From the NCBI GenBank assembly GCA_020849655.1, contig JADLFU010000145.1, positions 1 through 51,397 of the forward strand: a stretch of DNA of 51,397 nucleotides, written 5' to 3'. The translations under genes and the position numbers were made by a program. Of the stretch, positions 27,181 to 36,364 are shown piece after piece. A model generated the notes under the pieces. That model was given only the letters and a program-made list of their open reading frames with translations. It was not told the origin of the DNA and did no database searches. Position 1 is the first letter of the stretch. Each line of letters begins with the position of its first letter. The stretch comes from Polyangiaceae bacterium (lineage in GTDB: Bacteria > Myxococcota_A > Polyangia > Polyangiales > Polyangiaceae).

Positions 27181-28025
27181 GCCCGATGCGCGCGCTCGGC
27201 GCGGTCGCCGTCGCGCTGACGCTCGGCGCGTGCTTCGAGGTCGACGTCGAGGAAGCGCCGTCGACGTGTGACGCGTCGTCCGCATGCCCTGTCGGCCACC
27301 AGTGCGACGTCGAGACCCACGCCTGCACGCCGCTCGAGGAGGGGCGCTTGCAGGGCCGGTTCGCCTGCGACGTCGTCGGCCCGATGGGCGTCGACGAGCA
27401 CACGCTGCCGGGCTCCGACGTCATGGGGCAGATCGACGGCGCGCAGCTGCTGCTGCCGCTCGGCGCGCAGTGCGACGTCACCCCGTACGGCGAGGTGGTC
27501 CTGCTGCTCACGTCGATCGGCGCCGCGCAGACGGCGCTCGTCGTGAAGCTCCCGCCGGACGTGGCGGCGACCGGCGGCCAGGCCTCCATCGTCCCGGCGA
27601 CGACGAGCTACCTCGACGTCCCCGACGGGGTCGCGGTCGCGACGTTGCAGGCGCGCGGCGACGGGAGGTCGGCGGTCATCGCCCGCGCGACCGACGGCGC
27701 GCTCACCCTCGACGGCCCGGCGACGCCCGGCGCGCGCGTGCGCGGGACGATCGACGTGCGCGTCGTGCCGCTCCCCTCCGGCGCGGTGGCGCCCGGGTTG
27801 CCCTGTCCCGAGGGCGTGCACCAGTGCGGACCGCGGGTCGACGCGATGTGCAGCGCGATCCTGTACCCGGACGCCCCCATCTGCGTGTCTGCGTGCGCCT
27901 CCGACGCCGAGTGCCCCGCGACGCACCGGTGCACCGACGTCGGCGCGTGCCAGCTCCGCTGCACCACCGACGAGGTCTGCCCGGCGCCCCTGCTCTGCGC
28001 GGTCGCGGGGAGGGTGTGCGAGTGA
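27177..28025 (+). CDS. Cys-rich lipoprotein, unknown function
   Basis: A 282-residue protein with the lipobox TLGAC (Cys19). Two short Cys-rich segments flank a beta-rich core: STCDASSACPVGHQCD near the N-terminus and a C-terminal run with ten or more Cys (CVSACASDAECPATHRC, CQLRCTTDEVCPAPLLC). These six-Cys-like modules are frequent in myxobacterial surface proteins. Most cysteines are spaced as disulfide pairs, suggesting a periplasmic or surface location. It overlaps the FadL-like gene before it and the second lipoprotein after it (GTGA), so the three form one operon. Confidence 0.75.
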   Translation: MSPMRALGAVAVALTLGACFEVDVEEAPSTCDASSACPVGHQCDVETHACTPLEEGRLQGRFACDVVGPMGVDEHTLPGSDVMGQIDGAQLLLPLGAQCDVTPYGEVVLLLTSIGAAQTALVVKLPPDVAATGGQASIVPATTSYLDVPDGVAVATLQARGDGRSAVIARATDGALTLDGPATPGARVRGTIDVRVVPLPSGAVAPGLPCPEGVHQCGPRVDAMCSAILYPDAPICVSACASDAECPATHRCTDVGACQLRCTTDEVCPAPLLCAVAGRVCE

Positions 28026-28687
28026 TCCCGCGCCTCCTTCGGTCGCTCGCTCGTCGGCTCGCAGAGCGCGCGCCGCGGCTGCTCGCCCTGCCCTGCGCCT
28101 GCTTCGCGGTCGTCGTCGCGTGCGATGACAGCACCTCGGGCGCCGAGGATCTCGTCGCGAGCTCGCACGCGGGGGCGGCCGGGGCCGAGGCCACGGCGGG
28201 GCACGCGGCGGGCGGCGCGGCGCCGACCATCGAGCCGCCGCCGTACTGCACGCCGTGCCTGCAGGCCCGCTGCCAGCCGCAGCTGGACGCCTGCAACGCC
28301 GACGCTCCGTGCCGCGCGCTCTTCGCCTGCCAGCGCGCGTGCGGCGCCGACCCGACCTGCTTTGTCGGCTGCGAGTCGAGCACTCCCCTCGGCGCGCGGC
28401 GCGCCGAGCAGCTGCGCGACTGCCTCTCCCAGAAGCCCTGCAGCGGCTGCCTCCGGTGGTCGCACGGCCTGCCCGCCACCGACTGCAACGCGTGCCGCGA
28501 CACCGCGTGCTGGTCAGAGTATGGCGACGCGCAGGCGAGCCGCGAGTACTGGCGCTTCGTCGACTGCTGGGACACCTGCAACCAGGCCCTCTCCTGCTAC
28601 TCGACCTGCAAGACGCAGTACCCGGTCGGCTACGGCTTCATGGACCGCTGGACCACCTGCCTCGCTGCCAACTGCAAGGGTTGCTGA
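28022..28687 (+). CDS. Second Cys-rich lipoprotein, unknown function
   Basis: A 221-residue protein starting at a GTG that overlaps the preceding stop. The n-region is unusually long and basic (RLLRSLARRLAER) before the hydrophobic core and the lipobox VVVAC (Cys34). After an Ala/Gly linker, the rest has about 25 Cys in CxxC and CxxxC spacing (CTPCLQARCQPQLDAC, CRALFACQRACGADPTC, SCYSTCKTQYP), a disulfide-rich compact domain. Its end faces prmC tail to tail, 14 bases apart. The function is not recognised. Confidence 0.75.
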   Translation: MIPRLLRSLARRLAERAPRLLALPCACFAVVVACDDSTSGAEDLVASSHAGAAGAEATAGHAAGGAAPTIEPPPYCTPCLQARCQPQLDACNADAPCRALFACQRACGADPTCFVGCESSTPLGARRAEQLRDCLSQKPCSGCLRWSHGLPATDCNACRDTACWSEYGDAQASREYWRFVDCWDTCNQALSCYSTCKTQYPVGYGFMDRWTTCLAANCKGC

Positions 28688-28701
28688 GCCGAGCCGGCCG
28701 C

Positions 28702-29568
28702 TCACCCGACGAGGGGCGCGACGCCCGAGACGACGCGGTCGTGGCCTGCGAGGTCCCGGTCGACCGCGATGTGCTCCAGCCCGGCCGCGCGGAACAGCTC
28801 CGCCACCGCCGCCGACGTGCCCGCCATGATCTCGACCGCGAGCACGCCCCCGGACGCGAGCGCGAGCGGGGCCCCCGCGACCACCCGACGGCACAGCGCG
28901 AGGCCGTCCGCGCCCCCCGACAGCGCGAGGCGCGGCTCGAAGTCGCGCACATCGGCGTCGAGCCCGTCGATCTCGATGTCAGGAATATAAGGTGGGTTCG
29001 CCGTGATGAGCTCGAAGCGCCGCCCGCCCACGGGCGCGTACAGATCGCCCTCGAGGAGCGCGAGCCCGTGCGCGCCGAGCCGGTGGGCGTTGTCGCGCGC
29101 GACGACCAGCGCGTCCGGCGAGAGATCGGTCGCGGTCACCCGCCACGTCGGGCGCTCGCGCGCGATCGTGACGGCGACGCAGCCCGACCCGGTGCAGAGA
29201 TCGAGCGCGCGCGCGTACAGGCTCCTCTGCGACGTGCGCGCGAGCGCGACCTGCACCAGGGTCTCGGTGTCCGGCCTCGGGATGAGCACGCGCGCGTCGA
29301 CGCGGAACGAGCGCCCGTAGAACTCGCGCTCGCCGATCAGGTACGCGACGGGCTCTCGCGCGCGTCGGCGCGTGATGAGCGCGCGGTAGCGGCCGAGCTC
29401 GTCGCGATCGAGCTCCCGCTCGAGCTGGAGGAACAGCTGGATGCGCGGCAGGCCGAGCGCGTGCGCGAGCAACACCTCGGCCTCGAGGCGGGGCGACTCG
29501 AGCCCCCTCGCGCGAAAATCGTCGGTCGCCCACGCGGCGACGCGGGCGATCGTCCAGACGTCGCTCAT
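28702..29568 (-). CDS. prmC: Peptide chain release factor N5-glutamine methyltransferase
   Basis: Methylates the Gln of the GGQ motif in release factors RF1 and RF2. The 288-residue protein has an N-terminal helical domain (about 1-80) that recognises the release factor, then a Rossmann-type methyltransferase with the SAM loop ALDLCTGSGCVAVTIA and the catalytic ITANPPYIPD motif. It overlaps the upstream phosphomutase gene by four bases (ATGA). The usual partner prfA is not in this window. Confidence 0.95.
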   Translation of the reverse strand: MSDVWTIARVAAWATDDFRARGLESPRLEAEVLLAHALGLPRIQLFLQLERELDRDELGRYRALITRRRAREPVAYLIGEREFYGRSFRVDARVLIPRPDTETLVQVALARTSQRSLYARALDLCTGSGCVAVTIARERPTWRVTATDLSPDALVVARDNAHRLGAHGLALLEGDLYAPVGGRRFELITANPPYIPDIEIDGLDADVRDFEPRLALSGGADGLALCRRVVAGAPLALASGGVLAVEIMAGTSAAVAELFRAAGLEHIAVDRDLAGHDRVVSGVAPLVG

Positions 29569-30932
29569 CGCAGCCGCGCGCGCTCCTCGGCGACGGCGGC
29601 CTCGACGAGGCGGCGCACCTCGTCACGCCGCGCCTCAGTCCTCGCCTCGAACCGGAGCACGAGCACGGGCTGCGGGTTCGACGCGCGCACGAGCCCCCAC
29701 GCGCCGTCGCCGAAGGAGACGCGCGCGCCGTCGACGTCGACGACCTCGTGCGTCTGGCGGAAGCGCGCGAGGATGGCGTCCACCACCCGCACCTTCTCGT
29801 CGTCGGGGCACGCGACGCGCAGCTCCGGCGTGACGTACGTGACCGGCAGATCCGCGAGCAGCTCGCGCAGCCCCTGCCCCGTCTCGGCGAGGATCTCGAC
29901 GAGGCGCAAGGCCGCGTAGATCGCGTCGTCGAAGCCGAAGTATCGATCCGCGAAGAAGAGGTGGCCGCTCATCTCTCCGGCGAGCAGCGCGCCCTCCTCC
30001 TTCATCTTCGTCTTGATCAGGGAGTGCCCGGTCTTCCACAGGATCGGGCGGCCGCCGCGCCGCGCGATGTCGTCGTAGGTCGTCTGCGAGCACTTCACCT
30101 CGCCGAGCACGGCCGCGCCCGGACGGTCGCGCAGGATGGCCCGCGCGAACAGCACGAGCAGCTTGTCACCCCACACGACGTCGCCGCGCTCGTCGACCGC
30201 GCCGAGGCGATCCGCTTCGCCGTCGAGCGCGAGGCCCACCCTCGCGCCCGCCTCGCGGACGCGGGCGATGAGCGCCTCGAGGTTCTCGGGCTGCGTCGGA
30301 TCGGGGTGGTGGTTGGGGAACCGCCCGTCCATCTCGCAGAACAGCGCCTCCGTCGGCACCCCGGCGCGCTCGAGGACCCGCCGCGCGATGGGGCCGCCCG
30401 CGCCGTTGCCCGCGTCGAGGACGACCTTCGGCGCGCCCGACAGGCGCACGCCGGCGAGCAGCGCGCGCTCGTAGTCCGCCTCCACCGAGCCGCGCGTGAT
30501 CGAGCCCGCCGCCGCGGTGAACCGCTCGTCGACGATCGCCGCGTGCAGCGCCGCGATGTCCGCGCCGAAGAACGGCGCCGTCCCGCGCACGAGCTTGAAG
30601 CCGTTCTCGTCGCCGGGGTTGTGGCTGCCGGTGATCATCACGCCGCCGTCGGTCGCGAGGTGGTGCGCCGCGAAGTACATCATCGGGGTCGGGCCGACGC
30701 CGAGATCGATCACCTCGGCCCCCGACGCGACGAGGCCGCCCGTGAGCGCGTCGAACAGGCGAGGGCTCGAGAGCCGACAGTCGCGCACCACGGCGACGCG
30801 CGGCCGCGCGCGCGCCTCCCCGAGCCTCGTCGCGAACGCGCGCCCGATCCCGCGCGCGACCTCGTCCGTCAGATCGGCGTCGGCCTTGCCGCGGATGTCG
30901 TACTCACGAAACGCGTGGACGTTCGGCTGCAT
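29565..30932 (-). CDS. Phosphomannomutase/phosphoglucomutase
   Basis: Interconverts hexose 1- and 6-phosphates for sugar-nucleotide synthesis. The 455-residue protein keeps the four-domain alpha-D-phosphohexomutase layout: REYDIRG near the N-terminus, the phosphoserine loop [15 protein letters not shown] (Ser103), the metal loop at 237-241, the sugar loop GEMSGHLFF and a C-terminal phosphate-binding segment ([16 protein letters not shown]). The metal loop reads DGEAD where nearly all members have DGDGD, so the middle metal ligand is Glu rather than Asp. Activity may be altered. It is the first gene of the pair with prmC. Confidence 0.9.
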   Translation of the reverse strand: MQPNVHAFREYDIRGKADADLTDEVARGIGRAFATRLGEARARPRVAVVRDCRLSSPRLFDALTGGLVASGAEVIDLGVGPTPMMYFAAHHLATDGGVMITGSHNPGDENGFKLVRGTAPFFGADIAALHAAIVDERFTAAAGSITRGSVEADYERALLAGVRLSGAPKVVLDAGNGAGGPIARRVLERAGVPTEALFCEMDGRFPNHHPDPTQPENLEALIARVREAGARVGLALDGEADRLGAVDERGDVVWGDKLLVLFARAILRDRPGAAVLGEVKCSQTTYDDIARRGGRPILWKTGHSLIKTKMKEEGALLAGEMSGHLFFADRYFGFDDAIYAALRLVEILAETGQGLRELLADLPVTYVTPELRVACPDDEKVRVVDAILARFRQTHEVVDVDGARVSFGDGAWGLVRASNPQPVLVLRFEARTEARRDEVRRLVEAAVAEERARLR

Positions 30933-31030
30933 GCCGAGCCCCTTACCCGAGGCGCCGCGCCACGTCGCCTCGTCCGGGTCACAAAGCGCGTGTCGCAGGC
31001 GGCGAGGCGGAGTACCCCTCGGCGCCGGAC

Positions 31031-31726
31031 ATGTCGGCGAGCAAGAAGACGGTCCTGATCATCGAGGACGAGCCGCACATCGCGCTCGGCCTGCGCGACG
31101 CGCTCGAGTTCGAGGGCTTCGAGGTGATCGACGCCGGTCGTGGCCGCGACGGGATCCACGCGGCGCGCGCGTCGAGCCCGGACGCCGTGCTGCTCGATCT
31201 GATGCTGCCCGACATGAACGGCTACCAGGTGTGCGAGGAGCTGCGCCGCTGGGACTCGTTCGTCCCGATCATCATGCTCACCGCGCGCAGCCAGGAGACC
31301 GACAAGATCCGCGGGCTCGACGCCGGCGCCGACGACTACGTGACGAAGCCGTTCTCGGTCGGAGAGCTGGTCGCGAGGCTGCGCGCCATCCTCCGCCGCG
31401 CGGCGCGCGTGCCGGAGCAGGTCGAGCGGTTCACGCTCGGCGCCGCCGAGATCGATCTGTCCGCGCACCTCGTCGTCCGCGGCAGCGCGAGGTCGGAGCT
31501 GTCGTTCTACGAGGTGGAGCTGCTGCGCCTCTTGCGGGATCGCGCCGGGCAGCCCGTCTCCCGCGAGGACATCCTGCAAAAAATCTGGGGCCTCGACGCT
31601 TCGCCGACGAACCGCACCGTCGACAACTTCATCGTGAAGCTCCGCAAGAAGATCGAGGAGCACCCCGACAAGCCCGCGCACATCCTCACGGTCTACGGCT
31701 TCGGCTACAAGCTCGTCCCGTCCTGA
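31031..31726 (+). CDS. OmpR/PhoB-family response regulator (orphan)
   Basis: A 231-residue two-component regulator. The receiver domain (7-120) has the acidic pair Glu12/Asp13, the phosphorylation site Asp56 ([11 protein letters not shown]), a conserved Thr (MLTARS) and Lys in VTKPF. The C-terminal winged helix (about 132-230) has [17 protein letters not shown] and the wing [12 protein letters not shown]. No histidine kinase gene is adjacent on either side. Its last 22 bases overlap the end of the convergent EamA gene, so transcription of the two may interfere. Confidence 0.94.
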   Translation: MSASKKTVLIIEDEPHIALGLRDALEFEGFEVIDAGRGRDGIHAARASSPDAVLLDLMLPDMNGYQVCEELRRWDSFVPIIMLTARSQETDKIRGLDAGADDYVTKPFSVGELVARLRAILRRAARVPEQVERFTLGAAEIDLSAHLVVRGSARSELSFYEVELLRLLRDRAGQPVSREDILQKIWGLDASPTNRTVDNFIVKLRKKIEEHPDKPAHILTVYGFGYKLVPS

Positions 31727-32607
31727 GCTGGCGCGCGACGCGCGCTCCACACGAGCGCCGCGCCCGCCGCGAGGATGGCGGCGATCCCCGCCCACGCGAG
31801 CGCGCCCGGGCGCTCGCCGAACACCGCGGCGCCGAGGGCGAGGCCCGCGACGATCTGCAGGTAGTTCATCCCGCCGACCCGCGCCGCGACGTCGGCCGCG
31901 TACGCGCGCGTCATCGTGACCTGCGCGACCGTGGCCGAGAGGCCGGCGACCACGAGCAGCGAGAGCTCGCGCGCCGTCGGCGTCACGAACACCGGCGCGG
32001 TCGCCACGAGCGTCACGACAGCGCCCGCGGCGAGGAAATGCGTGACCACCGCCTCGCTCGACTCGGTGTCGCCGAGGCGCCGCAGCGACACCATCGAGAC
32101 GGCCGCCGTCGCCGACGCGCAGATCGCCGCGACGCCGCCGCGAGAGAGCGCGCCCGGACGAGGCTGGAACACGAGGAGCGCCCCCGCCATCCCGAGGCAC
32201 AGCGCGACCACGATCGCAGGAGACGGCCGCTCGCCGAGGAACACCGCGCCGAGGAGCGCGACGAACAGCGGGGTCAGGTTCAGGAGCGCCGACGCCTCCC
32301 CGAGCGGCGAGACCGAGAGCGCGTAGAACGTCAGCGCCATCGCCGCGACGCCGCTCCCCGCGCGCAGCGCCATCAGGCGCCGGTTGTGGATGGCGAGCGA
32401 GGCGCCGCGCGCCCGAGCGTACAGCGCGAGCGCGACCGCGCCGACGAGGCTCCTCGCGAAGGCGATCTCGATGAAGGGCAGGCGCAAGGACGCCTCCTTC
32501 GCGCACGCGTTCATCACCGCGAAGCCGACCGCGGCGACCACCATCAGCGCGGCGCCGCGCGGCAGGACGGCCCGCGCGCTCGGCGGCGGTTCGATCACGG
32601 CGCGCAC
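31705..32607 (-). CDS. EamA/DMT-superfamily transporter
   Basis: A 300-residue inner-membrane protein with ten hydrophobic segments in two EamA repeats. The first repeat shows [24 protein letters not shown] and [34 protein letters not shown]; the second ends [21 protein letters not shown]. Relatives export metabolites or amino acids; the substrate is not predictable. Two GTG codons (32607 and 32598) are possible starts. I took the first. It is divergent from the DUF3105 gene by about 18 bases, so the two share a very short control region. Confidence 0.85.
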   Translation of the reverse strand: MRAVIEPPPSARAVLPRGAALMVVAAVGFAVMNACAKEASLRLPFIEIAFARSLVGAVALALYARARGASLAIHNRRLMALRAGSGVAAMALTFYALSVSPLGEASALLNLTPLFVALLGAVFLGERPSPAIVVALCLGMAGALLVFQPRPGALSRGGVAAICASATAAVSMVSLRRLGDTESSEAVVTHFLAAGAVVTLVATAPVFVTPTARELSLLVVAGLSATVAQVTMTRAYAADVAARVGGMNYLQIVAGLALGAAVFGERPGALAWAGIAAILAAGAALVWSARRAPAQDGTSL

Positions 32608-32625
32608 GGTGGTAGAAGCCCGCGC

Positions 32626-33225
32626 GTGAAGCAAGCCGTCACGACGCTCGGTCGAGGGTGCGCGCTCGCGCTCGGGCTCTCTGCGTGCGGAGGAGAGCTC
32701 GACGCCGCGACGCCGGTCTCGGACGAGCCGCTGCCCGCGGGGTGCCAGGCGACGGCCCGCGCGCACCCGAGCGAGGGGCAGGCGCACGTCGACGCGTGCA
32801 CGAAGGTGACGTACGGAACGAACCCGCCGTCGTCCGGGTCGCACTACCCCGTCTGGGCGGCGTCGAAGGCGTACGACGCGCCGATCCCGCAGGGGTTCAT
32901 CGTGCACGCGCTCGAGCACGGCGCGGTCGCCGTGCAGTACCGCCCGGCCGACGTGGACGCGGCGACGCGGGCGGCGCTGTCGGCGTGGGTCTCGACGCTG
33001 CCGCTCGACCCGACCTGCGGCGACGCGCGGCGCGTGCTCATCGCGCCGAACCCTGACCTCGACGCGCCGTTCGCCGCGGCCGCCTGGCAGACGACGCTGA
33101 CGTCGACCTGCTTTCACGGGCCGACCTTCGCGCGGTTCTACCGCGACCACGTCGGGCGCGCGCCGGAGGACATCTGCGCCGGCGGCAGCGACGTCAGCAA
33201 CGCGGCGCCCGGCTGCGGAAAATAG
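32626..33225 (+). CDS. DUF3105 lipoprotein
   Basis: A 199-residue exported protein starting at GTG, with the lipobox GLSAC (Cys21). The DUF3105 signature is clear: VTYGTNPPSSGSHYP (about 64-78) and QGFIVHALEHGAVAVQYRP (about 89-107), with conserved His residues that could bind a metal. Four further Cys (for example DPTCGD, TSTCFHG) may form disulfides. Family function is unknown; in other bacteria such proteins are secreted or membrane-anchored. The 3' end overlaps the convergent esterase gene by 32 bases. Confidence 0.85.
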   Translation: MKQAVTTLGRGCALALGLSACGGELDAATPVSDEPLPAGCQATARAHPSEGQAHVDACTKVTYGTNPPSSGSHYPVWAASKAYDAPIPQGFIVHALEHGAVAVQYRPADVDAATRAALSAWVSTLPLDPTCGDARRVLIAPNPDLDAPFAAAAWQTTLTSTCFHGPTFARFYRDHVGRAPEDICAGGSDVSNAAPGCGK

Positions 33226-34366
33226 ACAATACTAACTTCTTCAGGGGGTGCGCCTCGAAGAACTCGAGCATCGCGCGGGTCGCGTCGAGATCCTTGCTGG
33301 TCTTGCCGACGACCGGGATGGGCAGCCCGCCGGGCCAGGTGTGGCCGCCGCCGTCGATGGTGCAGAGCGCGGTCATCGCGTCGTCGGCGCAGCCCTCCCA
33401 CTCTACGCAGGTGGCGTCACCCTTCTGGTAGAAGGGCGTGGGCGCCGTCGCGCACTGGTTCTTCGCGCGCCAGGCTTCCATGGAGTCGGCCACCGAGCGG
33501 AACACGATCCCGACGCCGAGCTGCGGCACGACGGGCGTCCCGCCCCCGTAGGGCACGATGGGGTCGGACGTGCCATGGAAGTGAAGCACCGGCACGTGCC
33601 GCGTGGGCTGACACTTGTCAGGATCGACGCCGAGGACGCCGGCGACCGGGGCGATGGCCGCGACGCGATCGGAGAGCTCGCACGCGAGGCGGTGGGCGAG
33701 GAACCCTCCGTTGCTCATGCCGGTCGCGTACACGCGCGCCGGATCGACGCAGTGGTCTGCCTCGAGCTTCGCCAGCAAGTCCTTCGTGAAGGTGACGTCG
33801 TCGACGGCGTCCACCCACGCCGTGCCGCAGCAGTCGCCGGCGTTCCAGCTGGTGGCGACGCCCGAGGGGTACGCGACGATGAACCCGCGCTCGTCCGCCA
33901 CCTGCGTCATGTGCGTGAGCAGCTCCTCCTGCCAGTCTGCGGAGCTGAAGCCGTGGAAGTTGAGCACCAGCATCGCGCCCTTCGTCGCGTCGAGCGCCCC
34001 AGGGACGTGCACGATCGCGGTGCGCAGCAGCCCCCCGCTCTGTACGGAGACAGTGTGTGTGCCGGTGGGGTTGGGCTTGCCGGTGCAAGTGAAGGGAGGC
34101 GGCGGCCCGGCGTCGAACACCGGCGCCGGCCCGGCCTCCACGGGGCCGTCGGGCGCCGCGTCGGGCCAGATCGAGCCGGCATCCAGCTGGCCCGAGGAGG
34201 CGTCCTTCGGGCCGGCGTCCGCGCCCCCTCCGCTGCCCCCTGCCCCGCCGGCGAGGGTGGCGTCGGTCACGGGCGAGAACGCGCCCGTCTCCTCGGCGCC
34301 GGAGCACGCGGCGGCGATGGCCACGGCGGCCGCGAGGAGCGCCCAGCGCTGGCGGGGTGCGATCAT
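33194..34366 (-). CDS. Extracellular polyester depolymerase/feruloyl-esterase-like lipoprotein
   Basis: A 390-residue alpha/beta hydrolase of the LpqC/PHB-depolymerase (esterase family 1) group. The lipobox AIAAACSG (Cys21) is followed by a Gly/Ala/Asp/Pro-rich linker to about residue 95, then the hydrolase with oxyanion region MLVLNFHGFSSADWQ, nucleophile Ser218 in ATGMSNGGFLAHR, and the catalytic-His block DGGGHTWPGG; an Asp in GTSDPIVPYGGG completes the triad. Cys residues around CCGTAW suggest disulfides. Probable substrates are polyesters or plant-ester bonds. It follows the ABC ATPase genes by 55 bases. Confidence 0.85.
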   Translation of the reverse strand: MIAPRQRWALLAAAVAIAAACSGAEETGAFSPVTDATLAGGAGGSGGGADAGPKDASSGQLDAGSIWPDAAPDGPVEAGPAPVFDAGPPPPFTCTGKPNPTGTHTVSVQSGGLLRTAIVHVPGALDATKGAMLVLNFHGFSSADWQEELLTHMTQVADERGFIVAYPSGVATSWNAGDCCGTAWVDAVDDVTFTKDLLAKLEADHCVDPARVYATGMSNGGFLAHRLACELSDRVAAIAPVAGVLGVDPDKCQPTRHVPVLHFHGTSDPIVPYGGGTPVVPQLGVGIVFRSVADSMEAWRAKNQCATAPTPFYQKGDATCVEWEGCADDAMTALCTIDGGGHTWPGGLPIPVVGKTSKDLDATRAMLEFFEAHPLKKLVLSIFRSRAPRC

Positions 34367-34421
34367 CGGGGTCGGAGGATACACGCCGCGTCGATCGGGA
34401 GCAGCGGACCGGGCGCCCGGG

Positions 34422-35384
34422 TCAGTCCGGGAAGAAGCACGCGACCGCGTGCGGCTCGTCCGTCAGCGCGGGCGCCTCGACGTCGCACCGCCCCGGGACC
34501 GCGCGCGGGCACCGGGGGTGAAACGCGCAGCCGCTGGGCGGCGACAGCGGGCTCGGCGGCTCTCCGGCGATCGCGAGGCGCGCCCGCCTCGCGCCGGGGT
34601 CCGGCACCGGCGCGGCCGACAGCAGCGCCTCCGTGTACGGGTGACGCCGCCGCGCGAAGATCGAGGCCGCCGGCGCGCGCTCGACGACGCGACCGAGGTA
34701 CATCACCGCGACCCGGTGCGCGAGGTGCTCGACGACCTTGAGATCGTGGCTGATGAACAGGTACGCGAGGCCGAGCTCCGCCTGCAGCTCGACCAGCAGG
34801 TTCAGCACCTGCGCCTGCACCGACACGTCGAGCGCGCTCGTCGGCTCGTCGCACACGATGAGATCCGGCGACACCGCGAGCGCCCGCGCGATGCCGATGC
34901 GCTGGCGCTGCCCTCCGCTGAAGGCGTGCGGCCGGCGAGACATCGCGTCCCTCGGCAGCCCGACGCGCGCGAGCAAGTCGCCGACGCGGGCGTCGAGCGC
35001 GGGGCCGCGGGCGAGGCGGTGGATGACGAGCCCCTCGCCGACGATCTCGCGCACCGTCATGCGCGGATCGAGCGACGAGTACGGGTCTTGAAACACCATC
35101 TGCATGCGCCGGCGCAGCTTGCGGAGCGCCGCCTGGTCGAGCCTCGTGACGTCGACGCCGTCGAAGCGGACGAGGCCCGAGGTCGGCTCGACCAGGCGCA
35201 GCACCGCGCGCCCGAGCGTGCTCTTCCCGCAGCCGCTCTCGCCGACGATCGCGAGCGTCTCGCCCGCGTCGACGGACAGCGACACGTCGTCGACCGCGCG
35301 GACGACCCTGCCGCCGCGCGACAGCAGCCCCGTCGAGACCGGAAAGTGCACAGAGAGCCCCGTGGCGACGAGGAGCGGCGTCAT
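34422..35384 (-). CDS. Peptide-type ABC transporter ATPase (OppF/DppF-like)
   Basis: A 320-residue ATPase of dipeptide/oligopeptide importers. It has Walker [10 protein letters not shown] (about 43-51), Q-loop [13 protein letters not shown], signature FSGGQRQRI, Walker [13 protein letters not shown] and the switch His in FISHDL. The C-terminal oligo_HPY extension ends with a Cys cluster ([15 protein letters not shown]). Its ATG overlaps the stop of the oppD-like gene (ATGA). No permease or peptide-binding protein gene is in the window, so the membrane part must be encoded elsewhere. Confidence 0.92.
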   Translation of the reverse strand: MTPLLVATGLSVHFPVSTGLLSRGGRVVRAVDDVSLSVDAGETLAIVGESGCGKSTLGRAVLRLVEPTSGLVRFDGVDVTRLDQAALRKLRRRMQMVFQDPYSSLDPRMTVREIVGEGLVIHRLARGPALDARVGDLLARVGLPRDAMSRRPHAFSGGQRQRIGIARALAVSPDLIVCDEPTSALDVSVQAQVLNLLVELQAELGLAYLFISHDLKVVEHLAHRVAVMYLGRVVERAPAASIFARRRHPYTEALLSAAPVPDPGARRARLAIAGEPPSPLSPPSGCAFHPRCPRAVPGRCDVEAPALTDEPHAVACFFPD

Positions 35385-36364
35385 GCGAGCGGGAAGTGAC
35401 AGCGCACGTCGCGCTCGCCCTGCGAGGTCAGCGGCGGCTCCTCCTCGGCGCACCGCGGCCGGCGCTCCGGGCACCGCGGCTCGAACCTGCACCCGCGCGG
35501 CAGCTCGCGCAGGCTCGGCACGACGCCCTCGATGGTGGGCAGCCGCCGGCGCGCCTCCCCTCGCTGCGACGCGCCGATGGGCGGGATGCTGCGGAAGAGC
35601 CCCGCCGCGTACGGGTGCAGCGGGCGCGCGAAGAGCGCCTCGACCGGCGCGCGCTCGACGACGCGCCCCGCGTACATGACGACCACGCGCGACGCGACCT
35701 CCGCGACCACGCCGAGATCGTGCGTCACCAGCAGGATCGCCATGCCCATCGAGCGCTGCAGCTCCGACAGGAGCGCGAGGATCTCCGCCTGGATGGTCAC
35801 GTCGAGCGCGGTCGTCGGCTCGTCGGCGATCAGCACCTCGGGCTCGCACGCGAGAGCCATCGCGATCATCACGCGCTGCCGCATGCCCCCGGACAGCTCG
35901 TGCGGATACGCGTCGACGCGCGCCTCGGGCGCCGGGATCTTCACGCGCGAGAGGAGCGAGATCGCCCGCGCGCGCGCCTCCTTGCGGCTGACGTCGCGGT
36001 GCAGGCGGATGGCCTCGCCGATCTGCGCGCCGACCGAGTACACGGGGTTCAGGCTGGTCATCGGCTCCTGGAAGATCATCGCGACCTTCGCGCCGCGGAC
36101 GCGCGACAGCTCGCGCTCGCTCAGCCGGAGCAGATCGACCTCGCCGAGGCGCGCCGCGCCGCTCTCGACGCGCGCGACGTCCGGGTCGAGCAGCCCGAGG
36201 AGCGACAGCGACGTCACGCTCTTGCCGCAGCCGCTCTCGCCGACCAGGCCCAGCGTCTCGCCTCGCACGAGCTCGAAGCCCACGTCCTCGACCGCGCGGA
36301 CGCGGCCGCCCCCCGACGCGAACGAGACGGTGAGCCCCGAGAGCGACAGCGCGACGTCGGTCAC
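35381..36364 (-). CDS. Peptide-type ABC transporter ATPase (OppD/DppD-like)
   Basis: The partner ATPase, 327 residues. Walker A is GESGCGKSV, the Q-loop [17 protein letters not shown] is typical of OppD/DppD, the signature is LSGGMRQRV, Walker B is [12 protein letters not shown] and the switch is LVTHDL. The C-terminal Cys-containing extension reads [14 protein letters not shown]. It starts at a GTG overlapping the stop of the von Willebrand lipoprotein gene (GTGA), an unusual upstream partner for an importer ATPase. The two ATPases would form a heterodimer. Confidence 0.92.
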   Translation of the reverse strand: MTDVALSLSGLTVSFASGGGRVRAVEDVGFELVRGETLGLVGESGCGKSVTSLSLLGLLDPDVARVESGAARLGEVDLLRLSERELSRVRGAKVAMIFQEPMTSLNPVYSVGAQIGEAIRLHRDVSRKEARARAISLLSRVKIPAPEARVDAYPHELSGGMRQRVMIAMALACEPEVLIADEPTTALDVTIQAEILALLSELQRSMGMAILLVTHDLGVVAEVASRVVVMYAGRVVERAPVEALFARPLHPYAAGLFRSIPPIGASQRGEARRRLPTIEGVVPSLRELPRGCRFEPRCPERRPRCAEEEPPLTSQGERDVRCHFPLA

